The notes beneath the pieces were generated by a model. That model was not told the DNA's origin and ran no database searches. It saw only the letters and a list, made by a program, of their open reading frames with translations. DNA of 64,000 bases from Ampelocalamus luodianensis (lineage: Eukaryota; Streptophyta; Magnoliopsida; Poales; Poaceae), in contig CM070632.1 in assembly GCA_036346255.1 (NCBI GenBank), forward strand, positions 19,051,408-19,115,407, written 5' to 3'. Below, piece after piece: positions 53,467-64,000 of this stretch; position 1 is the first letter of the stretch; every line of letters begins with the position of its first letter. The position numbers and the translations under genes were made by a program.

Positions 53467-55372
53467 ATGTTTGGCAGGAAAAAAGTCAGGAAGGGGAACA
53501 GAAGATCACACCCTTTCACTCCTAGTCCTCCTCCCCAAGAACAAGAAGAATTGCAAGAGCAAGAGATCGATCCTCGCCAACTCTCCCCAGGCATGGGAGA
53601 CTATGTCATGGATGACCGTCATATGGATGGAACGGGGGGTTTCGAGGATGCCCACATCTCCCCGGATGTCGGAGCCGGTGCATCGATGCCTGCAATGGTT
53701 GGAGGCTCCAGCGGACGACGTGCATGTTGTTGGCAGCATATGGAGTACAACATAGAAATAGAGAACGTGTGTCAGGTACCTTATGCAACATGTAAATATT
53801 GTCATACTAAATTATGTGCACGCTCAGGTGGAGGAATAGGTCTGTCAAGCGGCACGCACAGGCATGTTTGAAGAAGATAGCGACTGGGCAAACAGGGGGG
53901 AACGTCCAGACCCAACTTAACTTTGGGGCCGATGGTTCAGCAAGTACATGGATGCACAACCCTCAGATAGCTACAGACGAAATTGCTAGATATATAGTTA
54001 CTAAGGATCTTCCGAATAGGATGGGCAAAAGTTTTGAAAGAATGTGTTTTTCCCACAATACTGACACGTAAGTAGGAGAACAACTGCATGTAGAACTCTA
54101 CCAACGTAAACTATCAAGTTTGAAGGAGAACTTACTGAAAGTTACATTTTATTTTGCTTTAACCTGAGATATATAGACTTCATCCCACCAAAGGCCAGTC
54201 TATCTTAGTGTTGTTGCACATTACTTAGATACGATTACAACTTGAACAAGCGAGTCATAGGATTTAGGCCTATCGATAAGCCACACACCGGAGAGGCCAT
54301 CACACAACGCGTATTAGAGGTCATTCATGATTTTAAAATAGAGAAAAAAATTATTGTCATTACTCTTGACAATGCCTCAGCTAACACGATGGCCATCGAG
54401 TTCCTCGCACCGCATCTAGAGTCCTACACTGGTGGTTTCGTCCTCCACCGGAGATGCATGTGCCACATCTTGAACCTCATCGTGCAGGCAGGCTTGCAGG
54501 TAATGAAACCTAGTCTAAACAATATACGCGATGCTCTCCAGTTTATTACAGTTTTGAGCCCAAGATACGCCCAGTTCAAGGAGTACTGCAGGACCAACAA
54601 TAAGGGGCCAAGAAAATTCAACCTGAACATGAAGGTGTGGTGGAACTCCACCTATAATATGTTGGAGTGGTGCAAGGAGTACAAGTACATCATCACTCTC
54701 TTTCGTCAATACTAATTCTGGTAACCAGTTGATTATTGAAGCGGATTGGCTAGTTGCTGGTCATTTTCATGATTTTTTGAAAGTTTTTTACGATGCAACC
54801 GCAGTTTTATCTGGTGTTTGCTATCCTACTTCTTGCTTAGTCATCAAGTGGCTTTGGACTATTGCTAACGCTTTCAACGCTTTCAAGGAAAATAGAAACA
54901 ATGCCGTTCTATGACCTATTATTGAACTAATGGAGAGAAATTTTTTAAAATATTTTCAAGCTATCCTACATCTCTTCTGATTTGGTACTATTATGGCCCC
55001 TCTGAGAAAATTAGCAGATCTAAAGGGGGCTTACGAGGGAATTAGGGAGGCATTTTATCTTGATTTTTTTTAGGTTTACACTCACATTCATGATGAGTTT
55101 TTTTGAGTTTTTTATTTGTATTATAAAAAGTTTGGCAACAGAAGTCAATCGAGAATAACTGCTTCAACAACACAACAAGGACATCGCAATGTGAGTGTTT
55201 CCAACATCTGTAAGAAGCTAAAAAGCCCAGCATCTAGTTCGTCCTCTCGTGTGCCGACTATATCTCAATGGAATCCAAGAGTAGAGATCAACCACTACCT
55301 CGACACACCTTTTGCGGACACCGAGCTTGACTTCTCAAATGGCAATGATGCCAACCTACTCTTTTAGTTACT
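53467..55372 (+). pseudogene. hAT transposase, forward copy of palindrome 2
   Basis: ATG at 53467 (MFGRKKVRKGNRRSHPF) with a basic N-terminus that may act as a nuclear localisation signal. MGDYVMDDRHMDG is near 53592. A BED finger follows: ACCWQHMEYNIE, then CKYCHTKLCARSGGG (about 53790), then after one frameshift RHAQACLKKI (about 53853). Core: LPNRMGKSFERMCF (about 54010), YLSVVAHYLDT (about 54205), KRVIGFRPIDKPHTGEAITQ (54245), VITLDNASANTMAIEFLAPH (about 54355), RCMCHILNLIVQAGLQ (about 54450), KVWWNSTYNMLEW (about 54633) and SGVCYPTSCLVIKWLW (about 54817). It ends abruptly after NHYLDTPFADTELDFSNGND at about 55372. The dimerisation domain is absent. Confidence 0.88.
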
Positions 55373-55500
55373 AAAATTTATTCATTATTCGGTACAATAC
55401 AAATACAAAGTTGCTGCCTCGTTAAAAACCTTACACCCAGTGTGGGGTACTCCTAGTAAGGAAAAGAGTGCAGCAACTACATACACATAGATAGACTAGT

Positions 55501-57602
55501 TGACGTCAAGATTCTCCAGGTCGGCTATCGCCTCCGAGTCTGGATCCTCGAGCTGATGTTGCGTTCGTTCATCTACGCTCTCCCAATCTTTGAGGCTTGT
55601 AAGTGCCTCAACCATCTCAGGTGTGAGAGACGACCTCCTTGGCTCTATGATCCTCCCGACCGTACTAAAAGTGGCTTCAGATTAGACAGTAACTAAAAGA
55701 GGAGGTTGACATCATTGCCATCCACGAAGTCAAGCTTGGTGTCCACAAAAGGTGTGTCGAGGTAGTGGTTGATCTCTACTCTTGGATTCTATTGAGACCT
55801 GGTCGGCGCACGAGAGGACGAATCGGCCTTTTAGCTTCTTCCAGACATTGGAAGCGCTCACATTGCGCTCACATTGCGCTGTCCTTGTTGCGTTGTCGAA
55901 GTGGTTGTTCTCGATTGACTTCTCCTACCAAACTTTTCATAATACAAATCGAAAACTCAAAAAAAACTCATCATCAAAGTGAGTGTAAGCCTTAGAAAAA
56001 TCAAAACCAAATGCCTCCCCAATTCCCTCGTAAGCCCCTTCAGATCTGCTAATTTTCTTCGAGGGTCCATAATAGTACCAAAGCAAAAGAGATGTGGGAT
56101 AGATTGAAAATATTTTTAATTATTTCTCTCTATTGGTTCAATAATAGGTCTCAGAAGGGCATCGTTTCTATTTTCCTTGAAATCGTTAGCAATAGTCCAA
56201 AGCCACTCGATGACTAAGTAAGAAGTAGGATAGTAAACACTAGACAAAACTGTGGTTGCATCGTAAAAAACTTTCAAAAAATCACAAAAATGACCAACAA
56301 CTAGCCAATCAGCTTCAGTAATCAACTACTTACCAGAACTAGTATTGACGAAAGATAGTGATGATGTACTTGTACTCCTTGCACCACTCCAACGGAGTTC
56401 CATCGCACCTTCATGTCCATGTTGAATTTTATTAGCCTCTTATTGTTGGTCCTGTAACTTGAACAAGGCGTAACTTGGGCTCGAAACTGTAATAAATTGG
56501 ATAGCATCGAGTATGTTGTCTAGACTAGATTTCATTACCTGCAAGCCTGCCTACACGATGAGGTTTAAGATGTGGCACATGCATCTCTGGTGAAGGACGA
56601 AACCACTAGTGTAGGACTCCAGATGCGGTGCCAGGAACTCCATGTCCGTCGTGTTAGCTGAGGCATTGTCAAGAGTGATGGCAATAATTTTGTTCTCTAT
56701 TTTAAAATTATGAATGACCTCTAATACATGTTGTGTGATGGCCTCTCCGGTGTGTGGCTTATCGATAGGCTTGAAACCCTATGACTCGCTTGTTCAAGTT
56801 GTAATTGTATCTAAGTAATGTGCAACAACACTAAGATAGGCTGCCCTTTGGTGGGATGAAATCCATATATCTGAGGTTAAAGGAAAAGAAAATGTAACTT
56901 TCAGTAAGTTCTCTTTCAAACTTGATAGTTTACATTGGTAGAGTTCTACTATGTCACGCGCAGTTGTTTTCCTACTTAAATGTATTGTGGGCAAAAATCA
57001 CGTTGAATCATTCTTTCAAAACTAGAGCTTTGCCCGTCCTAATTGGAAGATCCTCAGTAACTATATATCTAGCAATTCCTTCTCTAGCTATCTGAGGGTT
57101 GTACATCCATGTACTTACTGAACCATCAGCCCCAAAGTTAAGCTGGGTCTAGACATTCCCCTCCCGCCCCTCGTCTGCCCAGCCACTATCTTCTTCAAAC
57201 ATGCCTACGCATGTCGCTTCAGATGATTTGTTCCTCCACCTGGGCGTGCAGACAATTTAGTATGACAATATTTATATGTTGCATAACGTACCTGACACAC
57301 GTCCCCTATTTCTATGTTGTACTCCATATGCTGCCAACACCATGCATGTCGTCCGCTGGAGCCTCCAACGGTTGTAGGTGTCAATGCATCGACTCCGACG
57401 TCTAGGGTGGAGATGTGGCATCCTTGAAACCCCCCGTTCCGTCCATACGACGATCATCCATGCCATAGTCTCCCATGCCTGGGGAAAGTTGGCAAGGATC
57501 AATCTCTTGCTCTTACAATTATTCTTGTTCTTGGGGAGGAGGACTAGGAGTGCGAGGGCATGATCTCCTGTTCCCCCTTCATGACTTCTTCCTGCCAAAC
57601 AT
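55501..57602 (-). pseudogene. hAT transposase, reverse copy of palindrome 2
   Basis: Minus-strand ATG at 57602 (MFGRKK.. shifting to HEGGTGDHALALLVLL), then CWQHMEYNIEI-like and YATYKYCHTKL (about 57270), MPTIHLSRKTTARDIVELYQ (about 56990), FPLTSDIWISSHQRAAYLSV (about 56875), TLDNASANTTDMEFLAPHLE (about 56670), a conserved core with breaks, and EADWLVVGHFCDFLKVFYDA with SSVYYPTSYLVIEWLW (56320-56180). Unlike the forward copy it keeps the C-terminal dimerisation text SLTPEMVEALTSLKDWE and HQLEDPDSEAIADLENL, ending at 55501. The 3' UTR includes GCCTCGTTAAAAACCTTAC (55414-55432), also found in palindrome 1. Several stops, so inactive. Confidence 0.85.
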
Positions 57603-57964
57603 GTTGGAAGACTAGCGAGTAGAATTTAGAGGGCAAAGAGAGAAAGAGAGCATAGACAGAGGAAGAAATGGTTGTTCTGAGTTTGTGACTTGTGCAGAGT
57701 GTGGACAACGAAATTTATAGGTAGGAGAGAGCCAAACGTTAGCCACTTTCTCTCATGTCACTACAAAAACACACTGCCACTCTTTCTCCTCTGAGTCCCA
57801 ACATCTCTTATCCCTCTCGATGTCTGGTGTCCCAACGGCTAAAACACACTGCCATTGCCACTAGCCCACTACCATTTCCATTGTTGTCATCTCCCGTGAA
57901 TCATGTCCCCTCTATTTCCATTGCCAGCCCACTACCCACCCAATGCCAATGACCACCTCTTCTA

Positions 57965-58385
57965 CTCCCCCCCCAATTCCCTTCTCTCTCCAGCCGCCTC
58001 CCTTCCCTCTCTGGCCGCCTCCCTCCCCTCTCCTCTCCAACCGCCTCCCTCCCCTCTCCGGCTGCCTCCCTCCCCTCTCCTCTCCAGCCACCTCTGTCCC
58101 TTCTCCAGACGCCTACCTCCCCTCTCCTCTCTAGTCGCCTCCCTCCCCTCTCCTCTCCGTCCACCTTCCCTCCCCTTCCCTCCCCTCTCTGTCCACCTTC
58201 CCTCCCCTTCCCTCCCCTCCCCCAATTCCCTTCTCTCTCCAGCCGCCTCCCTTCCCTCTCCGGCCGCCTCCCTCCCCTCTCCTCTCCAACCACCTTCCCT
58301 CCCCTCTCCGTCCACCTTCCTCCCCTCTCCTCTCCAACCGCCTCCCTCTCCTCTCCGTTTGCCTCCCTCCCCTCTCTGGCGAATG
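57965..58385 (-). repeat. Polypyrimidine minisatellite, short version (about 0.42 kb)
   Basis: The inverse complement of the forward arm's polypurine array (CTCTCCAGCCGCCTCCCTCC units) at the equivalent place in the reverse copy, but only about 0.42 kb against 1.4 kb. The arrays have therefore changed length independently since the copies parted. Confidence 0.92.
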
Positions 58386-59098
58386 GCGAGCCCAACGCAG
58401 CCACTCCCAGCGCACCATTTCTTGACTTCTTGAGACCTGAGGCCTAAGCCATCTACATAGTAACCATTTGGGGTGGTAATGTTTTATATTCTAGATGGAA
58501 TGTATCTTGCTTTTCTTTGTACTTAGTTTCCATAATATCTGAATAATGATTTTTCTAGTTTTGTTTTCACAGAATCCTTCAGCATCCATAATATTAGAAC
58601 ACAGATATGTTCTTTTGGCTCCTGAGTCTCCTGAGATTGTTCTTTCCTATTATTCTTTTGGGTAGAATCGTAGATGTAGAACACATACCAACAATACTTT
58701 TCTTGTTGCCATTTCTTTTGTTTCCTAAAAGCACTCGTCTCTTTCTCCTCTGTCGCCTCCTCTTCTCTCCTCACCGGCGGCGCATGATGGGCATTGTGCG
58801 GTGGTCATGCGGGCGATGGCACCGAGTGTGGCCATGCGGCAGCGCACCCTAGCGCATGCCGCTGTGCCGGCTTTGGGCCTGTCGGGCCCGAACGTGTCGT
58901 GCTGGCCCAAGCACGGCTCACGATGGCATGCCGTGTCGTGTTGTCTGTCGTGCCGAAGTACTAGGCCCGGCACGGCCCTAGTCTTTGTGCAGTGCCGGCA
59001 TGGCCCCAATAGTGCTCGTGCCTTGCCATGCTTCCGCTGTGTCGGGCCGACCGTGTCGTGGGCTAGCCCAAAAAGCCCTAGCCCAGTGCTTGGGTCTA

Positions 59099-60427
59099 TT
59101 AGTGACTATAGGTGATTAGAAAACAAAAACCGACCATTTAGGGTGCAGTTCATGCACTCCCCCCTATTTTGGCTATTTTTATCCTATTTTAGAAAATGTG
59201 GTCTCTCAAAAACTAATTCCAGAAATAACTCATTTTCTTAGCGCCAACCCGAATGACGCTGAGTAGCCCTAGGACAAAATCTTAGCTAGGGTGGCATGGA
59301 CCAAGCCCCAAGCCATCTTTGGACTGCAAGACTCACAACTAACACCACCTCACTGGACGTCGTGCCCCCAATTTCGCATCTCCGCACCCGCAGTTTGTTC
59401 CGCATCTCTACTCCAACACCCACCACTTGATATTTGCTAGGTGGTCATCATCTTCTAGGTCATATACAAATAGTCAATTTCTACTTATAGTGACTACAAT
59501 TGATTACCTCTATGACAAATTATCACACGTGGACACTTAGCTATTGGTGGTAATCTATCTAAGCATGGGCAATTTGGCATATCATCGATTAGATAGTCTA
59601 CATTGGCAATTACATATATTTTAAGACTGTAGCACATAAATCAAGAACGAGTCAACGAAATAGGCAAATTAGACACAAACCACTTGAAGAGATTCTACAA
59701 AATGCAAGCCACACCTCGCCGACTCGTTGCTCTAGTCATCACCTGCTGGCCGCCGCGCGCACCCTGGGCCCATCGTAGCTCACTTTAGGGTTAGGAGGTG
59801 GAGGAGGCATGAGGTTGTGAGAGGAATGAGAGTCAGACTTGATGTCTCGACCGGTGGTGCGATGACTACCTCCCCTAGCCAATGCTTCTACTAGGCCGAA
59901 CAGGTGAGGCCCAAATCAATAAAGGGACGGCACCGCTGTCTTGTTATTCGTTTACCTCAGCTCGGCATGCTCCTCGCCGGTGGGTGATGGATGTTGGGGT
60001 CTAGGGTGTCTGGCCGAAGGGGGAGCTGGGGTGGTTGCCCAACCTCGCCACATGGGATGGTCCGCCCCTAACACTAAGTTTTAATGTCTTAGCGTCAACT
60101 CGCCTCCTCACCTTTGTCGTCCATGTCTGCAGGTGTTCAGCGTCGACCCTATTGGCATCGATGTGCTGAAGCTTGGCGCCAAACAACATGGCGCTAATAT
60201 TCTATTTTGAAAGCTTTATTATAGGTTTGGAACTAGTAATAATTCTGTAGAAATGTCTCGAGAAATGGTTCAATTTATGTAAGACCTAGAAAAAAGTTTC
60301 AAAGGAATTTTACAGGAAAAAGTGCTAATTATTTGGATCTCGGTTGGACGAGTGTAAACTCAACAAAGGGTCATCAAATGTTTCATGATATATTGAAGTA
60401 CGTGCTTCCTAGGTAATTAATCGCATA
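59099..60427. other. Non-coding region, repeat-like but unassigned
   Basis: No coding recognised. GCGCCAACCCGAATGACGCT near 59240 and TTGGCGCCAAACAACATGGC near 60170 look like related motifs in opposite halves and may mark an old LTR or other element whose ends I cannot define. Confidence 0.35.
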
Positions 60428-60683
60428 TACTGCCTCTAGTCACAAGTGATATTTTGTACATTGACATGGTCTTCAAAACACAACTTTGACCACTAATTTC
60501 TATTGTAATATATTAGTAAAACCTAATAAAATTGTAATATTATGAAAGTGCTTTGCAATACAAATCTTCAAGTATCATTTTCACATGCATAATCTAAATA
60601 TTCATCGAAATACAAATAGCTAATTTTACAAAGTTTGATTGCATGCATCCCAAAATGTCACTCTTTTGTCACTGGAGGGAGTA
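60428..60683. mobile_element. Stowaway-like MITE, copy 2
   Basis: 256 bp. The right end, in reverse complement, is TACTCCCTCCAGTGACAAAA. The left end is TACTGCCTCTAGTCACAAG. The internal text GTACATTGACATGGTCTTCA and AACTTTGACCACTAATT is shared with the copy at 1147-1386. The target TA is included in the ends. Confidence 0.82.
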
Positions 60684-60688
60684 TCCTC

Positions 60689-61287
60689 AGAGCATCTCCA
60701 GCAGGCCCCTACTTGAGCCCCTAAAACCAAATTTGAGGGCTTGAGGCAAAAACAGAGGTCCAGCAGGGCCCCTACTAGAGCCCTCAAATTTGAGGGGCCC
60801 CTAAAATCCCCCCTCAAGCCCTCATTCCTAGGGGCTCTAGGCCAAGCCCCCAAATCACGGTTTCCTGCGCGCCCTGGTCTCGATTCTTCCCCCGCCAGCC
60901 TTTTTCCCCTCCCGCGCCCACTCCTTCCCCCGCCCAAATTTGATGATTATGTCATTTTGATTTGCAGAGATGTTATGAACTATGTTGTGATCGACTATCA
61001 TTAAATTCGGACCAAATTTGTCTTTGAATTTAAATTTGAATATTTGTATTTTTATTCATAATTTTAAGTATAGTGCTTTAGAGTTATAGTTTAAATAAAT
61101 TATTATATAATGTGATGTTCTCAAATACATATGCATATAGTGTGTGAGGAAATAGAGAAATTAAGAAGTAGGGGCTGCTTTGAGGGCTCTCACTGAGTCA
61201 CTGTCAGAAAGGGGCCCTCAAAAGTAGGGGGAGCCCTCAAATTAAAAGTAGGGGCTCTGTTTTGAGGGCTCTTGCTCGAGATGCTCT
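60689..61287. mobile_element. 0.6-kb TIR element with AGAGCATCTC ends
   Basis: AGAGCATCTCCAGCAGG at the left and its inverse CTTGCTCGAGATGCTCT at the right. Subterminal GAGGGCTC/AGGGGCTC and TTTGAGGG motifs recur on both sides and the centre is AT-rich. Non-autonomous, with no transposase. The ends resemble common grass MITE or PIF/hAT-type ends, but the target duplication is unclear, so the superfamily is left open. It begins 5 bp after the Stowaway MITE. Confidence 0.75.
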
Positions 61288-61863
<576 letters not shown>

Positions 61864-62514
61864 ACACATTTAGGGGGAGTTCACTCGATGTTTTGTGGTT
61901 TCACTAGTATCAATCCATGCTCTTTATCCACATATATTGAGGATCCTTACATTGAAACACATCCTTTGAATGTATGAAGCTTTTGTAGTTGTAATATACA
62001 CATATTGATCTAAATTCAATTATTTGCAATTGGGTTGTCATGAATCCCCCAAAGAGGGAGATTGAATGATCTAGTCCCTCTATTATGTGTTAATGCTGAG
62101 TTTTGGTAATTAATAACAATCAGATTTGTGGGACTAATATTCTCCATGAGTTGGTGTGAAATAGGTTTAGTCCTGGTTGATGATGAAGACTTTGGATGGC
62201 ATCATGAGTTGATGGTCATCAAGTCAAGTAGATGACATCATGAGTTGATGATCATCAAGACAAGGACCCGGACATGGAGAGGAGATGATCATCATCATGT
62301 GAAAGCTCCAAGATGGATGTGCAAGACAAAGATAACTAGCATAGGGTAAGGATATATTTCTTAGTCATTCTAATGGTCTTGGTGTTTGGTTAGGAGACCA
62401 GATTGCTAGTATAGGTTGTCATACTATTAAGAGAGGTTTTGTCAAGTACCTTGAGTCACATCATGTATTGATAGCTCAATCTCGTTTGCTCTTGCTCTTC
62501 TAGGCATGATGCTA

Positions 62515-62850
62515 TTGTATTTTTTGCAAATAGTTAAAGCTCATGCATTTACTATTTGTAGCATGAGACTATAATTTGCAAATAGTTATAGTCCATGCAT
62601 AATGCTATTGTTTGTGAATGTGTTTTGTAAATAGTTGAAGCTCATGCATTTACTCTTTGTAGCACGATACTACAATTTGTAAATGCGTTTTATAAATAGT
62701 TGAAGTCCATGCACCTACTCCTTGTTGCATGATATTAAAGTTTGCGAATGTATTTTACAAATAGTTGAGGTTCATGTATCTAATCTTTGTGGCATAGGAC
62801 TATAATTTACAAATGAGTTTTGTAAATGGTTGAAGTTCATGCATCTTTGC
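62515..62850 (+). repeat. Minisatellite, about 50-65 bp units
   Basis: Six or so degenerate repeats of TTTGTAAATAGTTGAAGCTC-ATGCAT plus TTTGTAGCATGAGACTATAA. Confidence 0.85.
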
Positions 62851-63121
62851 TTTGGAAATCAAAAACTTAATTGAACTCAAGTTTCAACATAGGACAGACA
62901 TATCTGGGGTACCCTAGATATGTCTCAGGTTTCCAGAGAGCTCCTAAGGGGGCCAGACATGTTTAGGGGTGCCCAACACATGTCTAGGGTATCAGCGTCT
63001 CGGCTCAACGATTATTTGTCTTGTGTACACGAACTAGCTGTTATGTGTTGTTACTCCATACATGTCATATATATGTGTTTGTGCTGATTTTGTTTGTAAC
63101 GGCTAGTTTCTTACACGGGAG

Positions 63122-63134
63122 TTATATAAGTATG
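63122..63134 (+). promoter_or_regulatory. TATA box of the LTR-like block
   Basis: GTTATATAAGTATGG after TTCTTACACGGGA, in a context like a plant retrotransposon promoter. Predicted from sequence only. Confidence 0.4.
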
Positions 63135-63276
63135 GCTTGGGGCTCTTTATCCTATTTCTACTTTCTAGACATATCATGCGATTGAGAAGGCAGACAGAGA
63201 TTTCCTCTTAAAGACCGTAGAAGGAAACTGCAATCAGATTTTTCATAGATAGAAGGCTCATTAATCGCAATTAATT

Positions 63277-63348
63277 CGCAGTTAAAGCCACGTAATCAGA
63301 GCATTTCAAATTCGCAGTGAAAGCCGCGTAATCAGAGTGTTTCTTTCC
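63277..63348 (+). repeat. 36-bp tandem duplication
   Basis: TTCGCAGTTAAAGCCACGTA.. is followed by TTCGCAGTGAAAGCCGCGTA.., two imperfect copies. Confidence 0.8.
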
Positions 63349-64000
63349 ATCCTAACAGGATTGCATGGTAAAATAAAATTACAAAAGAAAGTTGCATCTG
63401 GACCCACGGTCGAACTCGGAATGACTGCACTATTCACGAGCCCGCGAAGCTTGGCGTAGCCAGGCGAGGTGAGCGAGCGCGCACGTGTAGTCCTCCTTTC
63501 TTTTGCTTTTATCAAGGGTAGACATGCTCTACCTTATAAGGTGGTGTCTCTCCACCTTAACTAGCAATATAGAGCTAAAGTATCCCATATGCCATCGTGT
63601 ATGAGTGAATAAGATTTTCTAAGAATTATTGATAAAAGAATGAGCTAAGGCCCTGTTAATTCCAACAATAACTACTCCCGGAGTCGAAAAAAATGCTTCT
63701 ATAGGACGAGACCGATCAACAGGGATCAATGCATCTGACAGCTGCAAATTTCGGTTTTGCTTTGCCGGGCATGCGCGCACTGTATCATTCCGATTGTGAC
63801 TGCCAAACTAACCAGCGAGTAGCGTCACACGACATGTGAACTCACGTGCATGCGTACAAAATTTTTGTGGCTTCATGTTTGACAAATTACTCGTACCATC
63901 ATGATCGTGCAATATTTTATATACTGTAAGTGTAGGTGTTAATAACACTTTCTGATGTACGTATGTGCGTTCCCTTTTTTGGTATACAATAGGCAATTAA
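63349..64000. other. Right edge, no recognisable feature
   Basis: Mixed composition, no coding or element ends seen. GCATGCGCGCACTG and similar motifs occur singly. Confidence 0.45.

Larger units (their letters stand above)
51001..59098. mobile_element. hAT palindrome 2: two hAT copies tail to tail (8.1 kb)
   Basis: Left end TAGACCTGGGCATTGGGCTA. Right end, in reverse complement, TAGACCCAAGCACTGGGCTA. Arms: 51001 to about 55372 (forward) and about 55373 to 59098 (reverse). Each outer zone holds dense GTGTCG/CGGCACGAC motifs. The forward copy stops at GGCAATGATGCCAACCTA..TTTTAGTTACT and the next base is already the 3' UTR of the reverse copy, so there is no spacer and the forward C-terminus is lost. 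No matching 8-bp flank is present (ATGGGCGG against TTAGTGAC). The encoded transposase is related to, but distinct from, that of palindrome 1 (MGDYVMDDRHMDG against MGDYDMNDRHMDG). Confidence 0.85.
62066..63240 (+). repeat. Possible LTR (solo or partial) with upstream purine tract
   Basis: AAAGAGGGAGATTGAA (62049-62064) looks like a polypurine tract and is followed by TGATCTAGTCCC, a plausible LTR start. The block has a minisatellite in its U3-like part and a TATA box with following transcribed-like sequence near 63122. The 3' boundary is uncertain and no partner LTR is in the window. It could be a solo LTR or the 3' end of an element whose internal part was lost. Confidence 0.4.

Noticed and set aside
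50993..59106. An 8-bp target duplication for hAT palindrome 2
   Set aside because: The flanks ATGGGCGG and TTAGTGAC do not match, and shifting the ends by one or two bases does not help.
63390..63480. A GGTCGAACTC motif suggestive of a tRNA T-loop
   Set aside because: No acceptor, D or anticodon stem can be folded around it on either strand.

Overview
The window is plant nuclear DNA, almost certainly from a grass and most likely rice or a close relative (Oryza). The evidence is Stowaway-type MITEs with TACTCCCTCC ends, Ty1/copia and Ty3/gypsy retrotransposons primed by initiator-Met tRNA (TGGTATCAGAGC), an L1-type plant LINE, Ac/RICESLEEPER-like hAT transposases and a MULE carrying a piece of a plant PB1-domain gene. 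I recognise no rRNA or tRNA gene, CRISPR array or bacterial operon. Nearly all recognisable coding sequence belongs to transposable elements and is broken by stops and frameshifts. The one plausible host gene is a small two-exon candidate at about 3.5-4.75 kb.

Layout. 1-3 kb: a truncated hAT 5' end, a Stowaway-like MITE, a foldback element and microsatellites. 3.4-7.15 kb: low-copy DNA with the candidate host exon. 7149-19435: a 12.3-kb MULE (about 150-bp TIRs, 10-bp target duplication TAAATCCAAG) holding a reverse-strand PB1-domain gene fragment. A copia element (7818-18530) split that fragment. That copia was split by a pol-less relative (10011-15460), which was split by a second pol-less relative in reverse orientation (11631-14311). 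19436-19642: about 0.2 kb of low-copy DNA. 19643-32767: a second, unrelated reverse-strand copia (126-bp LTRs, target duplication AACAT). It contains a truncated LTR element (20785-21441) and a full-length LINE (24874-31888, target duplication GTTACTAGCAGAGAA). 32.8-36.4 kb: low-copy DNA with a foldback element and tandem duplications. 36991-42429: a gypsy element (about 535-bp LTRs, target duplication GAGGG) inserted in a purine-rich minisatellite.

42998-49549 and 51001-59098 are two consecutive very large palindromes. Each consists of two hAT transposon copies arranged tail to tail, from two related but distinct subfamilies. Where compared, the arms are very similar at nucleotide level (76 of 79 bases in one segment). 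The second palindrome contains a polypurine minisatellite of about 1.4 kb on one arm and about 0.4 kb on the other. 59.1-64 kb: non-coding DNA, a second Stowaway copy, a 0.6-kb TIR element, a TA microsatellite and an LTR-like block with a minisatellite.

The clearest biology here is nesting and inversion. The host sequence at 3.4-7.1, 19.4-19.6 and 32.8-36 kb was probably once contiguous and was split by about 25 kb of insertions. The paired hAT palindromes have the structure expected of a hairpin-RNA source that could silence their own family, as Mu killer does to MuDR in maize. That role is inferred from structure only.
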